From: Ceratothoa steindachneri
Lineage: Eukaryota; Arthropoda; Malacostraca; Isopoda; Cymothoidae
DNA: 64,000 nucleotides
Assembly (NCBI GenBank): GCA_963969495.1
Contig: OZ018324.1
Coordinates: 161,723,758-161,787,757 of the forward strand
Direction: 5' to 3'
The first letter of the stretch is position 1, and each line of letters starts with the position of its first letter. The notes under the pieces were generated by a model. That model was not told where the DNA came from, searched no databases, and was given only the letters and a program-made list of their open reading frames with translations. Below, in pieces: positions 1 through 13,026 of the stretch. Both the position numbers and the translations under genes were made by a program.

Positions 1-34
<34 letters not shown>
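1..34. repeat. (CT)n microsatellite
   Basis: Pure CT dinucleotides run from the window edge into the first truncated LINE copy. Its upstream extent is not visible. It matches the CT tracts separating the next copies. Confidence 0.97.
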
Positions 35-35
<1 letters not shown>

Positions 36-40
36 ACTCT

Positions 41-1140
41 CTGAAAAAGGTTCGAGCGCTAGGCATCGCCGGAGCTGTAGGTGACTGGATCGAAAACTGG
101 CTGCATAGTCGAAGGCAGCAAGTAGTGGTGAACGGGCAAAAGTCGGGTTGGCTACCGGTAACAAGCGGCGTTCCCCAAGGCTCCGTGCTGGGCCCCCTAC
201 TCTTCATCATCTATGTAAACGACATAGATGATGGCATAACTGCGAGGATTTCCAAATTTGCCGACGATACCAAACTAGGTATGAACGTGGCAGACGCGGA
301 AAACGTCGAGAGACTTTAAGCCGACTTGAGGAAACTCGGGGAGTGGTCAGACAAATGGCAAATGCCGTTCAATGTCGAAAAGTGCAAGGTGATGCACATC
401 GGCCACAGAAATCCCCAAGCCGTCTACAGCCTCAAAAACTCGGCGCTCGAGAGCACAGACATGGAAAAAGACTTGGGAGTCGTGATCACCAGCGACCTCA
501 AGTTTTCCAAGCAGTGCATCGAGGCGGAGAAGAAAGCCCAGAGAATCTTGGGGTATATCAAGCGACAGTTTGGGCATCGGAACAGGGAAATCGTTCTCAC
601 TCTCTTTAATTCCCTGGTCTGACCTCACCTGGAGTACGCAGTCCAGTTTTGGAGTCCATCCCTTCGGAAGGACATCGCCCGACTGGAGCGAGTACAAGCC
701 AGGGCGACCAAACTGATCCCCTCGATCAGGCACAAAAGTTACGAAGCCTGCCTAGAAGAACTAAACCTCTTCTCACTGGAAACCCGAAGACGGCGCGGTC
801 AATTAATCGAGGTCTTCAAAATCCTCCGAGGTATTGACCACGTAGGCAACGGGGACATGTTCCAACTAAGCGAGGGCGTAACGAGAAACCACGGCTACAA
901 AATTGAGCTGCCGCATTATCACTGGGACAGATGCGGGAACTTCTTCAGTTACAGTATCTGCAACGAGTGGAACGCGCTTCCGCCAGAAGTCGTGAACAGC
1001 GACTCTGTGGAGCAGTTCAAAAGGCGCCTGGATAAAGTCCTGGTTCGCTGACAGGCTCACGAGTCCCTGACTCGTAACAAGTACCCTCTCGTATGGACCG
1101 TAAGGTCTTCTAGGGTACTTCTTTTCCTTGTGACTCCTTG

Positions 1141-1143
<3 letters not shown>
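41..1143 (+). mobile_element. CR1-like LINE, 5'-truncated copy 1
   Basis: This copy begins inside the reverse transcriptase domain, at the base equivalent to 6114 of the full copy, and runs to the element's 3' end. It keeps the [12 protein letters not shown] block, the FADD active site and the C-terminal region ending at 1051. Two in-frame stops break it: TAA at 317-319, also in the full copy, and TGA at 620-622, shared only with copy 2. It differs from copy 2 at two noticed bases near 916 and 924, and from the full-length copy at about ten sites. The 3' untranslated part carries the same two hairpins as the full copy. Confidence 0.95.

Positions 1144-1237
<94 letters not shown>
1144..1237. 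repeat. (CT)n microsatellite between LINE copies 1 and 2
   Basis: An uninterrupted 94-base CT tract starts right after the LINE 3' end (TTGTGACT). It is followed by AACTCT and then the truncated start of copy 2, the same junction as before copy 1. Confidence 0.97.
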
Positions 1238-1238
<1 letters not shown>

Positions 1239-1243
1239 ACTCT

Positions 1244-2346
1244 CTGAAAAAGGTTCGAGCGCTAGGCATCGCCGGAGCTGTAGGTGACTGGATCGAAAAC
1301 TGGCTGCATAGTCGAAGGCAGCAAGTAGTGGTGAACGGGCAAAAGTCGGGTTGGCTACCGGTAACAAGCGGCGTTCCCCAAGGCTCCGTGCTGGGCCCCC
1401 TACTCTTCATCATCTATGTAAACGACATAGATGATGGCATAACTGCGAGGATTTCCAAATTTGCCGACGATACCAAACTAGGTATGAACGTGGCAGACGC
1501 GGAAAACGTCGAGAGACTTTAAGCCGACTTGAGGAAACTCGGGGAGTGGTCAGACAAATGGCAAATGCCGTTCAATGTCGAAAAGTGCAAGGTGATGCAC
1601 ATCGGCCACAGAAATCCCCAAGCCGTCTACAGCCTCAAAAACTCGGCGCTCGAGAGCACAGACATGGAAAAAGACTTGGGAGTCGTGATCACCAGCGACC
1701 TCAAGTTTTCCAAGCAGTGCATCGAGGCGGAGAAGAAAGCCCAGAGAATCTTGGGGTATATCAAGCGACAGTTTGGGCATCGGAACAGGGAAATCGTTCT
1801 CACTCTCTTTAATTCCCTGGTCTGACCTCACCTGGAGTACGCAGTCCAGTTTTGGAGTCCATCCCTTCGGAAGGACATCGCCCGACTGGAGCGAGTACAA
1901 GCCAGGGCGACCAAACTGATCCCCTCGATCAGGCACAAAAGTTACGAAGCCTGCCTAGAAGAACTAAACCTCTTCTCACTGGAAACCCGAAGACGGCGCG
2001 GTCAATTAATCGAGGTCTTCAAAATCCTCCGAGGTATTGACCACGTAGGCAACGGGGACATGTTCCAACTAAGCGAGGGCGTAACGAGAAACCACGGCTA
2101 CAAAATTGAGCTGCCGCGTTATCACCGGGACAGATGCGGGAACTTCTTCAGTTACAGTATCTGCAACGAGTGGAACGCGCTTCCGCCAGAAGTCGTGAAC
2201 AGCGACTCTGTGGAGCAGTTCAAAAGGCGCCTGGATAAAGTCCTGGTTCGCTGACAGGCTCACGAGTCCCTGACTCGTAACAAGTACCCTCTCGTATGGA
2301 CCGTAAGGTCTTCTAGGGTACTTCTTTTCCTTGTGACTCCTTGTGA
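1244..2346 (+). mobile_element. CR1-like LINE, 5'-truncated copy 2
   Basis: This is a near-exact repeat of copy 1 with an offset of 1203 bases, having the same truncation point, the same CT-AACTCT junction and the same stops (TAA 1520-1522, TGA 1823-1825). It encodes the C-terminal half of the reverse transcriptase and the region after it, ending at 2254. Identical junctions are best explained by tandem duplication of the whole 1203-base unit, not by two insertions. At the two positions where it differs from copy 1 it agrees with the full-length copy. Confidence 0.95.
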
Positions 2347-3213
<867 letters not shown>

Positions 3214-4368
3214 ATGCCTGGCGCTCAAACACTAAAAAGCGAATGCCCAAAATGTGAAAGCACACGCTGGTGTATCGACTTCCCGGAAGGCAACTTCAGG
3301 GACATTGCTCCAACGAGCAGATGCCTCTTCTGCGTTCTGGAGGAGAAGCTCGAGCAGGCGGAGGAAAGGAGGAGGAAGGAGATTGCCCAGATGGAGGAGA
3401 GGTACACCGGGCAGATCGCCGACCTTAAGAGCCAGGTCGCCCTCCTAAAGAATGCACTCGTCCTCAAGCACTCGAGTGACGACTCGAGCGCTACGACTGA
3501 GGAGAAGACCGCTGAGGGTAGTGGAGGGGACAATGATGGCAGCTACGCAGCAGCCGTCAAGAAACCCCCCAAAACTCCCATCACAGAAGATGAGAAAAAG
3601 GAGAGAAAGCGAAAGAAGCAAGAAAGGAAGAAGAATAGAAGGAAGCAGAAAGGGGAAGAAGAGAAGATTGAAAAGAAGAAAAAAGAAGAGAGCGAAGCTG
3701 TTAACACGAAAGAGAAGGAAAAGAGCACGAAGGCAGATGGCTGGAAGAAGGTGGAGAGGAAGAAAGAGAAAGCGTCTAAGAAACCGGAGGTCACTGTCTA
3801 TGGTGACTCTCAGGCTCGAAGACTAGAACCGTTCCTGCGAGCACGGCTCCAAAAGAAAGTGGAGGTCAAGTGCCTGCCCGGCAAGGGTAATAAGGCACTG
3901 AGAAAGGAGGTGGAGAAGAGTCCCACTCCTGACTCTTCAGTAGTTGCCATTATGGCTAGTGGCAACGACCTCTACTTCCGCAACGGGGGATCAGGGGCGA
4001 CAGAAACAATACTCCAGAACGTCATGGGGGCAGTCGACGACTGCGGACTAAAGACGAGGAGGAGGGTCGTTGTCGGGATCCTTCCACGGAGGAGCCCTAA
4101 CCCCATTACATACCGTCGCAATGAGCTGGTAAACCAGAGGTTGAGAGACCTCTGTACAGCTGAAGGGGTCTTCTTCGCGGACCCTTTCCGGACGTTCTTT
4201 GGTAGAAACGACCTCTACCAAAGGGACGGAGCCCACCTATCGATGAAGGGAAAAGCCATGCTGGCTAACCTCATCCAGGAGACGGTTAACCGCTGCGTCC
4301 GGTCTGTTCGGGAAAGGAGGACCGTTCCTGCCGCCAAGCCAAAGGCGGCGGGAAACGGTCGAACTTAG
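3214..4368 (+). CDS. LINE ORF1 protein: zinc-binding cysteines, coiled coil, SGNH-type esterase domain
   Basis: 384 residues from the ATG at 3214 (A at -3; the upstream GTG at 3202 is less likely). Near the N-terminus are paired cysteines CPKC and CLFC with another Cys between, probably a zinc-binding fold. A charged heptad-like segment follows at about residues 45-90, then a very Lys/Arg-rich linker at about 120-190. The C-terminal half has SGNH/GDSL hydrolase signatures: GDSQ (Ser 199), SGND (Asn 251) and DGAHLS (Asp 338, His 341), so the likely catalytic Ser, Asp and His are all present. CR1 ORF1 proteins are known to carry such an esterase; its substrate in retrotransposition is unknown. 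The reading frame is intact although ORF2 is not. It ends ten bases after a candidate frameshift heptamer. Confidence 0.9.
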   Translation: MPGAQTLKSECPKCESTRWCIDFPEGNFRDIAPTSRCLFCVLEEKLEQAEERRRKEIAQMEERYTGQIADLKSQVALLKNALVLKHSSDDSSATTEEKTAEGSGGDNDGSYAAAVKKPPKTPITEDEKKERKRKKQERKKNRRKQKGEEEKIEKKKKEESEAVNTKEKEKSTKADGWKKVERKKEKASKKPEVTVYGDSQARRLEPFLRARLQKKVEVKCLPGKGNKALRKEVEKSPTPDSSVVAIMASGNDLYFRNGGSGATETILQNVMGAVDDCGLKTRRRVVVGILPRRSPNPITYRRNELVNQRLRDLCTAEGVFFADPFRTFFGRNDLYQRDGAHLSMKGKAMLANLIQETVNRCVRSVRERRTVPAAKPKAAGNGRT

Positions 4369-4397
4369 GGAGACCACCAGCCGGGAACTCCCTTAAG
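4350..4397 (+). promoter_or_regulatory. candidate programmed -1 ribosomal frameshift signal between ORF1 and ORF2
   Basis: The heptamer GGGAAAC (4350-4356) has the X XXY YYZ form and sits in the correct phase of ORF1 (G GGA AAC). A -1 slip there enters exactly the ORF2 frame, which is open from 4290. After a 7-base spacer comes a possible stem: 4364-4372 pairs with 4388-4397 over nine base pairs with one bulged T (4394) and a 15-base loop. The ORF1 stop (4366-4368) lies inside the stem. These are the three parts of a retrovirus-type frameshift site. Function is inferred. Confidence 0.6.
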
Positions 4398-7124
4398 GTT
4401 CTTCTGTTCAACGCGAGGTCCATCCGGAACAAGTTTCTGGAATTAGTGGCCCTCGTAGCAACGGAAGAACCAGATCTGGTGGCCATCACGGAGTCGTGGA
4501 TTCGAACCTCTGTTCGTGACTTTGAGGGCGAATTCGCAATCCCGGGCTACCAGATCTTCCACAAAGACCGGCTGGCGAAGGAGGGGGGCGGAGTGGTGGT
4601 GTACGTGAGAAGTGTATTCACGGCAACGAGCAGCACCACCACCGCCCACCAAGAAGTCCTATGCGTGGACTTGGAGCTGGGTACCACCAAGTACAGGACT
4701 GTTACAGTTTATAGACCCCCATCCTCGACGGAGGATCAAGACAGGGACCTCTATAATCAACTGAATCAGTTAACTGAAGGCAGGGTGAGTATCGTCATGG
4801 GGGACTTCAACACTCACGTTGACTGGGCAACCAGAGAAACCCGCATCGACAACATACGGCTCCTTAACTTCGTAAATGAAGGATTCTTCACTCAATGGGT
4901 GAGAGAACCAACACGAGGTGCAAACATCCTCGACCTAGTTCTCACATCCGAGGATGACATCATTGAGGAAGTTAGTGTAGATGAGGAGCTAGGTGGCAGC
5001 GACCACCGCCTCATCAGGTTCTGCATTCGAGTCCCAGCTCGCGAAGCAGTAGCTCGTGCTGCAGCCAAGCTAAACTTCAGAAAGGCAAATTTCGCGGGAC
5101 TTCGTGCTGGCGTGGCAGCGATAGAGGTGGAAGATAGTGACAACGTCGAGCAACCATGGAAAAATTTCAAAAACTCATTCATGGCCCTGCAGTCACGATT
5201 CATTCCATCAGAACGCGGCCGAGTCGGAGCTACTCAACCCAAGTGGTTCACCCCCGAAATCGGGAGAACCCTACGGAAGAGAAAAAACGCCTATCGCCAA
5301 GCGAAGAACACTGGAGAATTCGAGCACTACAGAAGTCTATGCCGAAGTGTCAAGTCCATGATAAGGGTGGCGAAACGCGCCGAAGAAGTCCGTGTGGCGA
5401 GACTCTGCAAAGAGAGCCCCAAGGAATTCTTCGGATACGTAAACAGCCGTAAGCCGACACGTAGACGGATCGGTCCCTTGGTGAAAGAGGATGGTGAGCT
5501 AGAGCTCAGTGACGAAGCGAATGCGACCATCCTCAACAAGTACTTCTCGTCAGTTTTCACTGAGGAGAAGGACACCACCCCTGAGCCTCGCGACAAGTAC
5601 GAAGGCTCAGAGCAATTGGAGAGATTTCACTTCGAAGAGACGACAGTGCGTTCAAAGATCGACGCTTTGAACCGCTACAAGTCGCCAGGGCCCGATGGCT
5701 TCTTACCACGGGTGCTGAAGGAAGTGCGAGATGAGGTCTCCCCACATCTCTGCTCGATCTTCAGGAAATCGCTCGAGACTGGATGCGTGCCAAAGGACTG
5801 GCGAGACGCGGAAGTCACCCCCATATTCAAAAAGGGTAACGCGAGCGAGCCATCTAACTACCGGCCGATCAGCCTGACGTCGGTAGTAGGAAAATTGATG
5901 GAAAGTATCCTGGTTGACGAAATAACGCAGCACGTCGAGTCCAACCACCTATTGAGGAATTCCCAACACGGGTTCCGGCGGCACAGGTCATGCCTAACGA
6001 ACCTTTTGGAATTCTTCCACTTCGTGTTCAGCGAGCACGACCGGGAGAAGGCGGTGGATGTCATCTACCTCAACTTGAAGAAGGCCTTCGACAAGGTGCC
6101 CCACCGCCGATTGCTGAAAAAGGTTCGAGCGCTAGGCATCGCCGGAGCTGTAGGTGACTGGATCGAAAACTGGCTGCATAGTCGAAGGCAGCGAGTAGTG
6201 GTGAACGGGCAAAAGTCCGGTTGGCTACCGGTAACAAGCGGCGTTCCCCAAGGCTCCGTGCTGGGCCCCCTACTCTTCATCATCTATGTAAACGACATAG
6301 ATGATGGCATAACTGCGAGGATTTCCAAATTTGCCGACGATACCAAACTAGGTATGAACGTGGCAGACGCGGAAAACGTCGAGAGACTTTAAGCCGACTT
6401 GAGGAAACTCGGGGAGTGGTCAGACAAATGGCAAATGCCGTTCAATGTCGAAAAGTGCAAGGTGATGCACATCGGCCACAGAAATCCCCAAGCCGTCTAC
6501 AGCCTCAAAAACTTGGCGCTCGAGGGCACAGACATGGAAAAAGACTTGGGAGTCGTGATCACCAGCGACCTCAAGTTTTCCAAGCAGTGCATCGAGGCGG
6601 AGAAGAAAGCCCAGAGAATCTTGGGGTATATCAAGCGACAGTTTGGGTATGGGAACAGGGAAATCGTTCTCACTCTCTTTAATTCCCTGGTCCGACCTCA
6701 CCTGGGGTACGCAGTCCAGTTTTGGAGTCCATCCCTTCGGAAGGACATCGCCCGACTGGAGCGAGTACAAGCCAGGGCGACCAAACTGATCCCCTCGATC
6801 AGGCACAAAAGTTACGAAGCCCGCCTAGAAGAACTAAACCTCTTCTCACTGGAAACCCAAAGACGGCGCGGTCAATTAATCGAGGTCTTCAAAATCTTCC
6901 GAGGTATTGACCACGTAGGCAACGGGGATATGTTCCAACTAAGCGAGGGCGTAACGAGAAACCACGGCTACAAAATTGAGCTGCCGCGTTATCACCGGGA
7001 CAGATGCGGGAACTTCTTCAGTTACAGTATCTGCAACGAGTGGAACGCGCTTCCGCCAGAAGTCGTGAACAGCGACTCTGTGGAGCAGTTCAAAAGGCGC
7101 CTGGATAAAGTCCTGGTTCGCTGA
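4356..7124 (+). pseudogene. LINE ORF2: APE-type endonuclease and reverse transcriptase, one nonsense codon
   Basis: ORF2 encodes the enzymes for target-primed reverse transcription. The endonuclease keeps all expected residues: Asn in LFNARS (4410), Glu in ITESW (4491), Asp and Asn in GDFN (4803, 4809), and Asp-His in SDH (5001-5006). The reverse transcriptase shows SPGPDG, NYRPISL, QHGFR, motif [21 protein letters not shown] and FADD (6330-6341). Motif A has Asn (6072-6074) where the family has a catalytic Asp, and TAA at 6390-6392 probably replaces CAA. After it the frame runs to TGA at 7122-7124. No ATG occurs in this frame before the GDFN motif, so the endonuclease can only be made by fusion to ORF1 or by non-ATG initiation. 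An upstream in-frame stop lies at 4287-4289. Confidence 0.9.
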
Positions 7125-7131
7125 CAGGCTC

Positions 7132-7193
7132 ACGAGTCCCTGACTCGTAACAAGTACCCTCTCGTATGGACCGTAAGGTCTTCTAGGGTACTT
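7132..7193 (+). other. double hairpin in the LINE 3' UTR
   Basis: Two adjacent stem-loops follow the ORF2 stop. The first is ACGAGTC/GACTCGT with a three-base loop (7132-7148). The second is a 9-bp stem AAGTACCCT/AGGGTACTT (7152-7160 with 7185-7193) enclosing a GACC/GGTC stem capped by GTAA, a GNRA-type tetraloop (7169-7180). The same sequence follows the stop in copies 1 and 2. LINE reverse transcriptases of related groups recognise 3' stem-loops, so this is a likely recognition element. Confidence 0.65.
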
Positions 7194-7213
7194 CTTTTCC
7201 TTGTGACTCCTTG

Positions 7214-7216
<3 letters not shown>

Positions 7217-7270
<54 letters not shown>
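7217..7270. repeat. (CT)n tail of the full-length LINE
   Basis: Twenty-seven CT units begin directly at the last bases of the element. Either a tail of the element itself or a target microsatellite. Confidence 0.95.
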
Positions 7271-9011
<1,741 letters not shown>

Positions 9012-9290
9012 AGGTATTTATTGGTAATTGTTAAGATTAGCTGCCCCTGATTTTGCGCGCGAAGAATGCGATCTAAAAGCTATAGGCATAGCCATATTCA
9101 CTTCATTGTTTTGAACCCCCACTCCCCCGCAACTTAAAAAAACCCCTCGTAATATTCCTAATCCGAGAGCCAAACATGAGATTTGAATGAAAAAGTCAAA
9201 TGCTAAATGTGGTTATGCCTATAGTTTTTAGATCGCCTTCACGGGCAAAATCAGGGGCCGCTAATCTTATCAATTACCCATTTATTTTCT
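9012..9290. repeat. fold-back repeat (MITE-like)
   Basis: Arms of roughly 85 bases at 9012-9098 and 9205-9290 are inverted and about 85% alike by eye, around a spacer of about 105 bases. Matching blocks include GCCTATAG, TTTAGATCGC, GCAAAATCAGGGGC and CTAATCTTA on the reverse arm. No transposase lies inside. Such structures are typical of non-autonomous DNA elements. Target duplications were not identified. Confidence 0.6.
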
Positions 9291-10584
9291 TAATTCAGGA
9301 AATAAACTACGTTTTGACAAATAAGGAGGAATTAGTTTCTCTTATTCTTGCTTTTGAGTCATGTAATCACTGCATCAGCTCGCCTGAGGTCATTTGTAGG
9401 GGAGCTAATTATAATTGCAGGCCACTTTCCCGAGGAGATCTATCTGACCATTTTCAAAACACGATTCATTATCACACGTTATCAAACGGGGGATAACGAA
9501 AGAATTTGCAATTCGAGAAGCGAATGCGACAAAGACACAAATCCAGAGTATGTATTAGGATCATCTACCATTTTAGGTAGGCAAGGGGACGGAACGATTT
9601 TCTCGAACTTACTGTTCTATTTTGCAATCGGATTGACAGCAGAATTTCCTTACGATTAGCTATTTCGGCCTTTTGGCGTAAATCTAGATTTCCTCCAGGA
9701 ACAGAAATATTTCGTCTGTGTATATCATAGTCCAAAATTGTTGAATATCTTTTTCTTTTCTCGTTTGAGGTTTACATGGTAGATTTTATCTGCCGGGAAT
9801 ATCAGCGTTCATTTAATTATTGGGGTAGTGAATTGATAGTTTTTAAAGCTTTTCTTTATGCCTATATATGAACGGGCCAAGAGCTCAGAATCTACAATTT
9901 TACAAGTGTCCTGATCTTACACGAGTTCCCTTTTCGTCTACGGGTTTTAGTCTTGTTTTTCACACGTTTATCGTTTCATTTCGTCTGGTAAAGCATTGGA
10001 GTTTTCGGTCAGGCGTTAATGAGTTTAGTTTCACTAATAAAAATCCCCTTAGTATCCTCTCTATGGTTTTGTAGACCATGCTCATAGGATTTTGAGACAT
10101 CTTTATTTGAACAATGCAGTCACTGTAAGGAGTAGGAGTAGTATACCCTAAGTGTATCTTTTCATGGCTCGCTGTTCATCGGGGTTTGTGACACAGTGGT
10201 TAACGTGAACCATAGGGGCTGTCTTAAGTTTCGCGCGGGTGAAGAGGTGGAAAGATACTCTATTGATGAAAGGTTCGAGCACGCTTGTCATACTGGAGAT
10301 TTACTCTAACCTTGAGGCAGACTCCTGTGTGTATCCCTTTTACATATTCGAGTCGTAAACTTTGATTATCACTTTTGGAGAAGATGAATGATTATTCTTA
10401 AGGTGGTCTATTTTTTTAAGCTCCTAGATTTATGCAATGTCCATTAAAAAGGGGACCCAACTAAAATTCAGTAATATAAAAAAAGATTGAACTGAAAAGT
10501 TTCTAAGAAACGAGGGAAAATTCAAGTTTATATGCTATCGCAACTGCTTCACAGGACATTAAAAAAGAGGCCAAAGCGAATAAT
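9291..10584. other. unassigned sequence, possible tRNA-like SINE fragment near 10190-10285
   Basis: No recognisable protein. ACACAGTGGTTAACG (near 10192) resembles a pol III A box and GGTTCGAGCAC (near 10273) a B box, but the spacing is about 75 bases, so a SINE is only a weak possibility. Confidence 0.25.
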
Positions 10585-10712
10585 TTTACAGTATGTTTTT
10601 ATTAATGTTTCTCTCTATACCCCCATTATAAAGGGGAGAAGGGAGATCAAGAGCTCAAGCCGATCGAGAATTATCTAAAAATCACGAAATTATTCACCCC
10701 GGAACTGCTTCC
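10585..10712. repeat. dispersed repeat, segments B+C
   Basis: The first part (GGGGAGAAGGGAGATCAA and flanks) resembles 14796-14880. The second (TATCTAAAAATC, AATTATTC, CCCCG) resembles 15920-15970. It abuts the L2 LINE chimera. See the permuted family at 14570-14880 and 15920-16206. Confidence 0.55.
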
Positions 10713-10713
10713 A

Positions 10714-12930
10714 TTCGTCTCTTTAACACTTCTCTTGCTACCGGGGTGGTTCACTCTTCCTTCAAACATGCCTCAATTCGTCCATCCTTATCGTCAATTG
10801 ATACTACTTCTCTCTTTAACGATGTTGTTACTGCCCTACCTACTATTGATACTACTGCTTCACCTGACCAAACCTTAAACTCACTGCACCAATCATTACT
10901 TGCCTGCCTTGACAGGCACGCCCCACTTATCCCCCTTTTTTCAAACCGCTATCACTGCGCCCCTTGGTTCACCATGGAACTCCTTCGTTCAAGGAAGTCC
11001 TTACGTGCCCATGAACGTGCCCTTCATAAAGCACGCTCCCGTGGGCAGAACACGACCTCCCTCTCACTTTCCTATCACCTTGCTACTTCGACAAATTCTT
11101 CCAAATTAAAATCAGTGCGTGAGGCTGATTCACGCAAACTTTTGTCTGAGAACAAGAATGACCCTTGGACTATTTTTCGTCTCCTCTGTCGTCTTTCCTC
11201 GCCTAGCCCCATTTCCCTCACCTCTCCTTCCATCAACCCCTCTACTCTTTCTAAATTTTTCTCTGATAAAATGATTAACCTTCGCGCCATACTACCCCAG
11301 TCGTCTGAACAACCCCATGCTGTTCTCCTCGACCATAATCCATTGCCGCTTGACGTCCTTACTCGGACGTGCTCTGAGAAAAGTAACTATCCTGATCTCA
11401 TGCTCTAACAAATCTGGATCCCCTAAGGACGTCTTTCCACCCAAACTCCTCCATCAACTCTCCCTTGCTGTCCTCCCACTGATTCTTCACCACTTTAACA
11501 CTTCCCTTGCCACAGGGGTGGTTTCCTCTTTCTTTAAACATACCTCAATTTGTTCTATTCTTAAAAAAAACACACCGTAACCCTTCTGAACCATCTAGCT
11601 ATCGCCCTATCTCACAGCTTCCATTCTTCTCTAAGATTCTCGAGAGAGTGGTTTTCTCTCGTCTTAATGACCATAGTTTTAACTGCAATATCGATGAAAC
11701 GTACCAATCGGGGTTCAAAGCACATTCTACTAGAAACAATCTTCTTAATGTTTCAGACGGTTTATGTTGAGCTGCCAATAGGGGCTGTACATCCATTCTA
11801 GTCCTCCTAGACCTCTCCTATGCTTTCGACACCATCGACCACACTGTTCTTCTTGATCGTCTTCAAACTTTGCTTGGTCTCTCAGGCACTGCACTTGCTT
11901 GGTTCTGCTCATACCTCTTCCCCTGCACTAAGTCGGTGGCGTTCGATAACCTCTCCTCAAAGCCCGCGCCCATTCATTTTGGGGTGCCTCAGGGCTCAGT
12001 ACTTAGTCTCCTCCTCTTTCGCATCTACTTACTTCCTCTTGGCTCCCTTCTTTGCGATTTGGGCCTGTCCCTCCACCTCTATGCTGATGACACTCAGATA
12101 TACCTTTCCTCATCCCCTGTGTCCTTCGCTCAATCAATTACTAAGCTCCTTTCAGCCTACACCTCCATAAACGAATGGCTGTCTGCCAACTTTCTCAAAC
12201 GTAATTACGATAAAACTGAAGTTCTCCTTGTTGGTACTGCCTCGATGGTGGAGAAATCTAAAGCTTTCTTTCCCTACCTTAGCCTTGGGGAAACCAATGT
12301 CGCCTTCTCTGTTACCGTATGTGGTGTTATTTTCGACGAGCAACTCTCGTTCAAACTGTAAATCCATCGTATCTGTAAGTCTTTCGTCACTTTTCTCCGC
12401 AACTTTTCACGTGTTTGATCCCATTTTTATCTACGAAGCCTTGAGACTGATATTCATACGTTCGTCATCTCACGCTTAGACTACTGCAATTCTCTTCAAG
12501 TGAATCTCCCTTCTTCGTCACTTCGCCCCCTATAACTAGTGCAAAACTATGCTGCCCAGCTCCACCTTCGTCGCCCCCGGTTTTCTCTTTCGATGACTCT
12601 GTTACAGGAGCTACACTGGTTATCTATTCGTTTCCGTACTCTCTATAAAATTCTTCTCATCACCTACAAGGCCCTAAGCCTCGAGGCTTCACCTTATCCC
12701 TCGTCTACCCTCTCCCGTCGTCAAACTCTTCGGGCACTCCGATCTAACCTCGCTCCCATCCCGAACACTCCTTGTTATGTCCTCTGCTCCATGGGTGACC
12801 GTTTCTTCTCAGTTTGTGCTCCTAGACTCTCAAATGCTCTTCCTGCCGAAGTCCGATCCTCTCTCTCCCTTGGTACTTGTAAACGTTTTCTGAAGACTCA
12901 TCTCTTCAGAATTGCCTTTACTTCCCTGTA
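10714..12930 (+). pseudogene. L2-clade LINE ORF2, chimeric and frameshifted
   Basis: Reverse transcriptase of an L2-type non-LTR element, 5'-truncated and broken into several frames. In order: a duplicated reverse transcriptase snippet (10714-10782), the linker after the endonuclease (10783-11310), then motifs NYRPISQLPF-like, LDLSYAFDTIDH (motif A Asp present), [18 protein letters not shown] (12080-12091) and the C-terminal LQELHW...RF region ending at 12931. The motif set and the tail beginning after 12931 are those of the L2 clade. At least three frame changes and a TGA near 11767 show it is dead. Confidence 0.88.
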
Positions 12931-13026
12931 AACTTTCTCTACACTCGCTACACAACCTGTGCTCTGAGAGAGCTAACAGTCCTGAAGGGCGCATTATAAA
13001 TACTTATTATATTATTATTATTATTA
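12931..13026 (+). mobile_element. 3' UTR and (TTA)n tail of the L2 LINE
   Basis: After the last stop the sequence runs through CTGAGAGAGCTAACAG and GGGCGCATTATAAATAC into TTATTATTATT repeats. L2 elements commonly end in a short simple repeat, so this marks the 3' end. Confidence 0.8.

Noticed and set aside
343..733. 88- and 128-codon frames overlapping the LINE copies
   Set aside because: Out-of-frame shadows that recur in all three LINE copies; the true frame carries the reverse transcriptase motifs.
1057..1413. Minus-strand frame with a long Arg-Glu repeat
   Set aside because: Reverse reading of the CT tract and of the LINE reverse transcriptase.
3225..3826. Arg- or Phe/Ser-rich frames opposite or shifted from ORF1
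   Set aside because: Shadows of the Lys/Glu-rich linker of ORF1.
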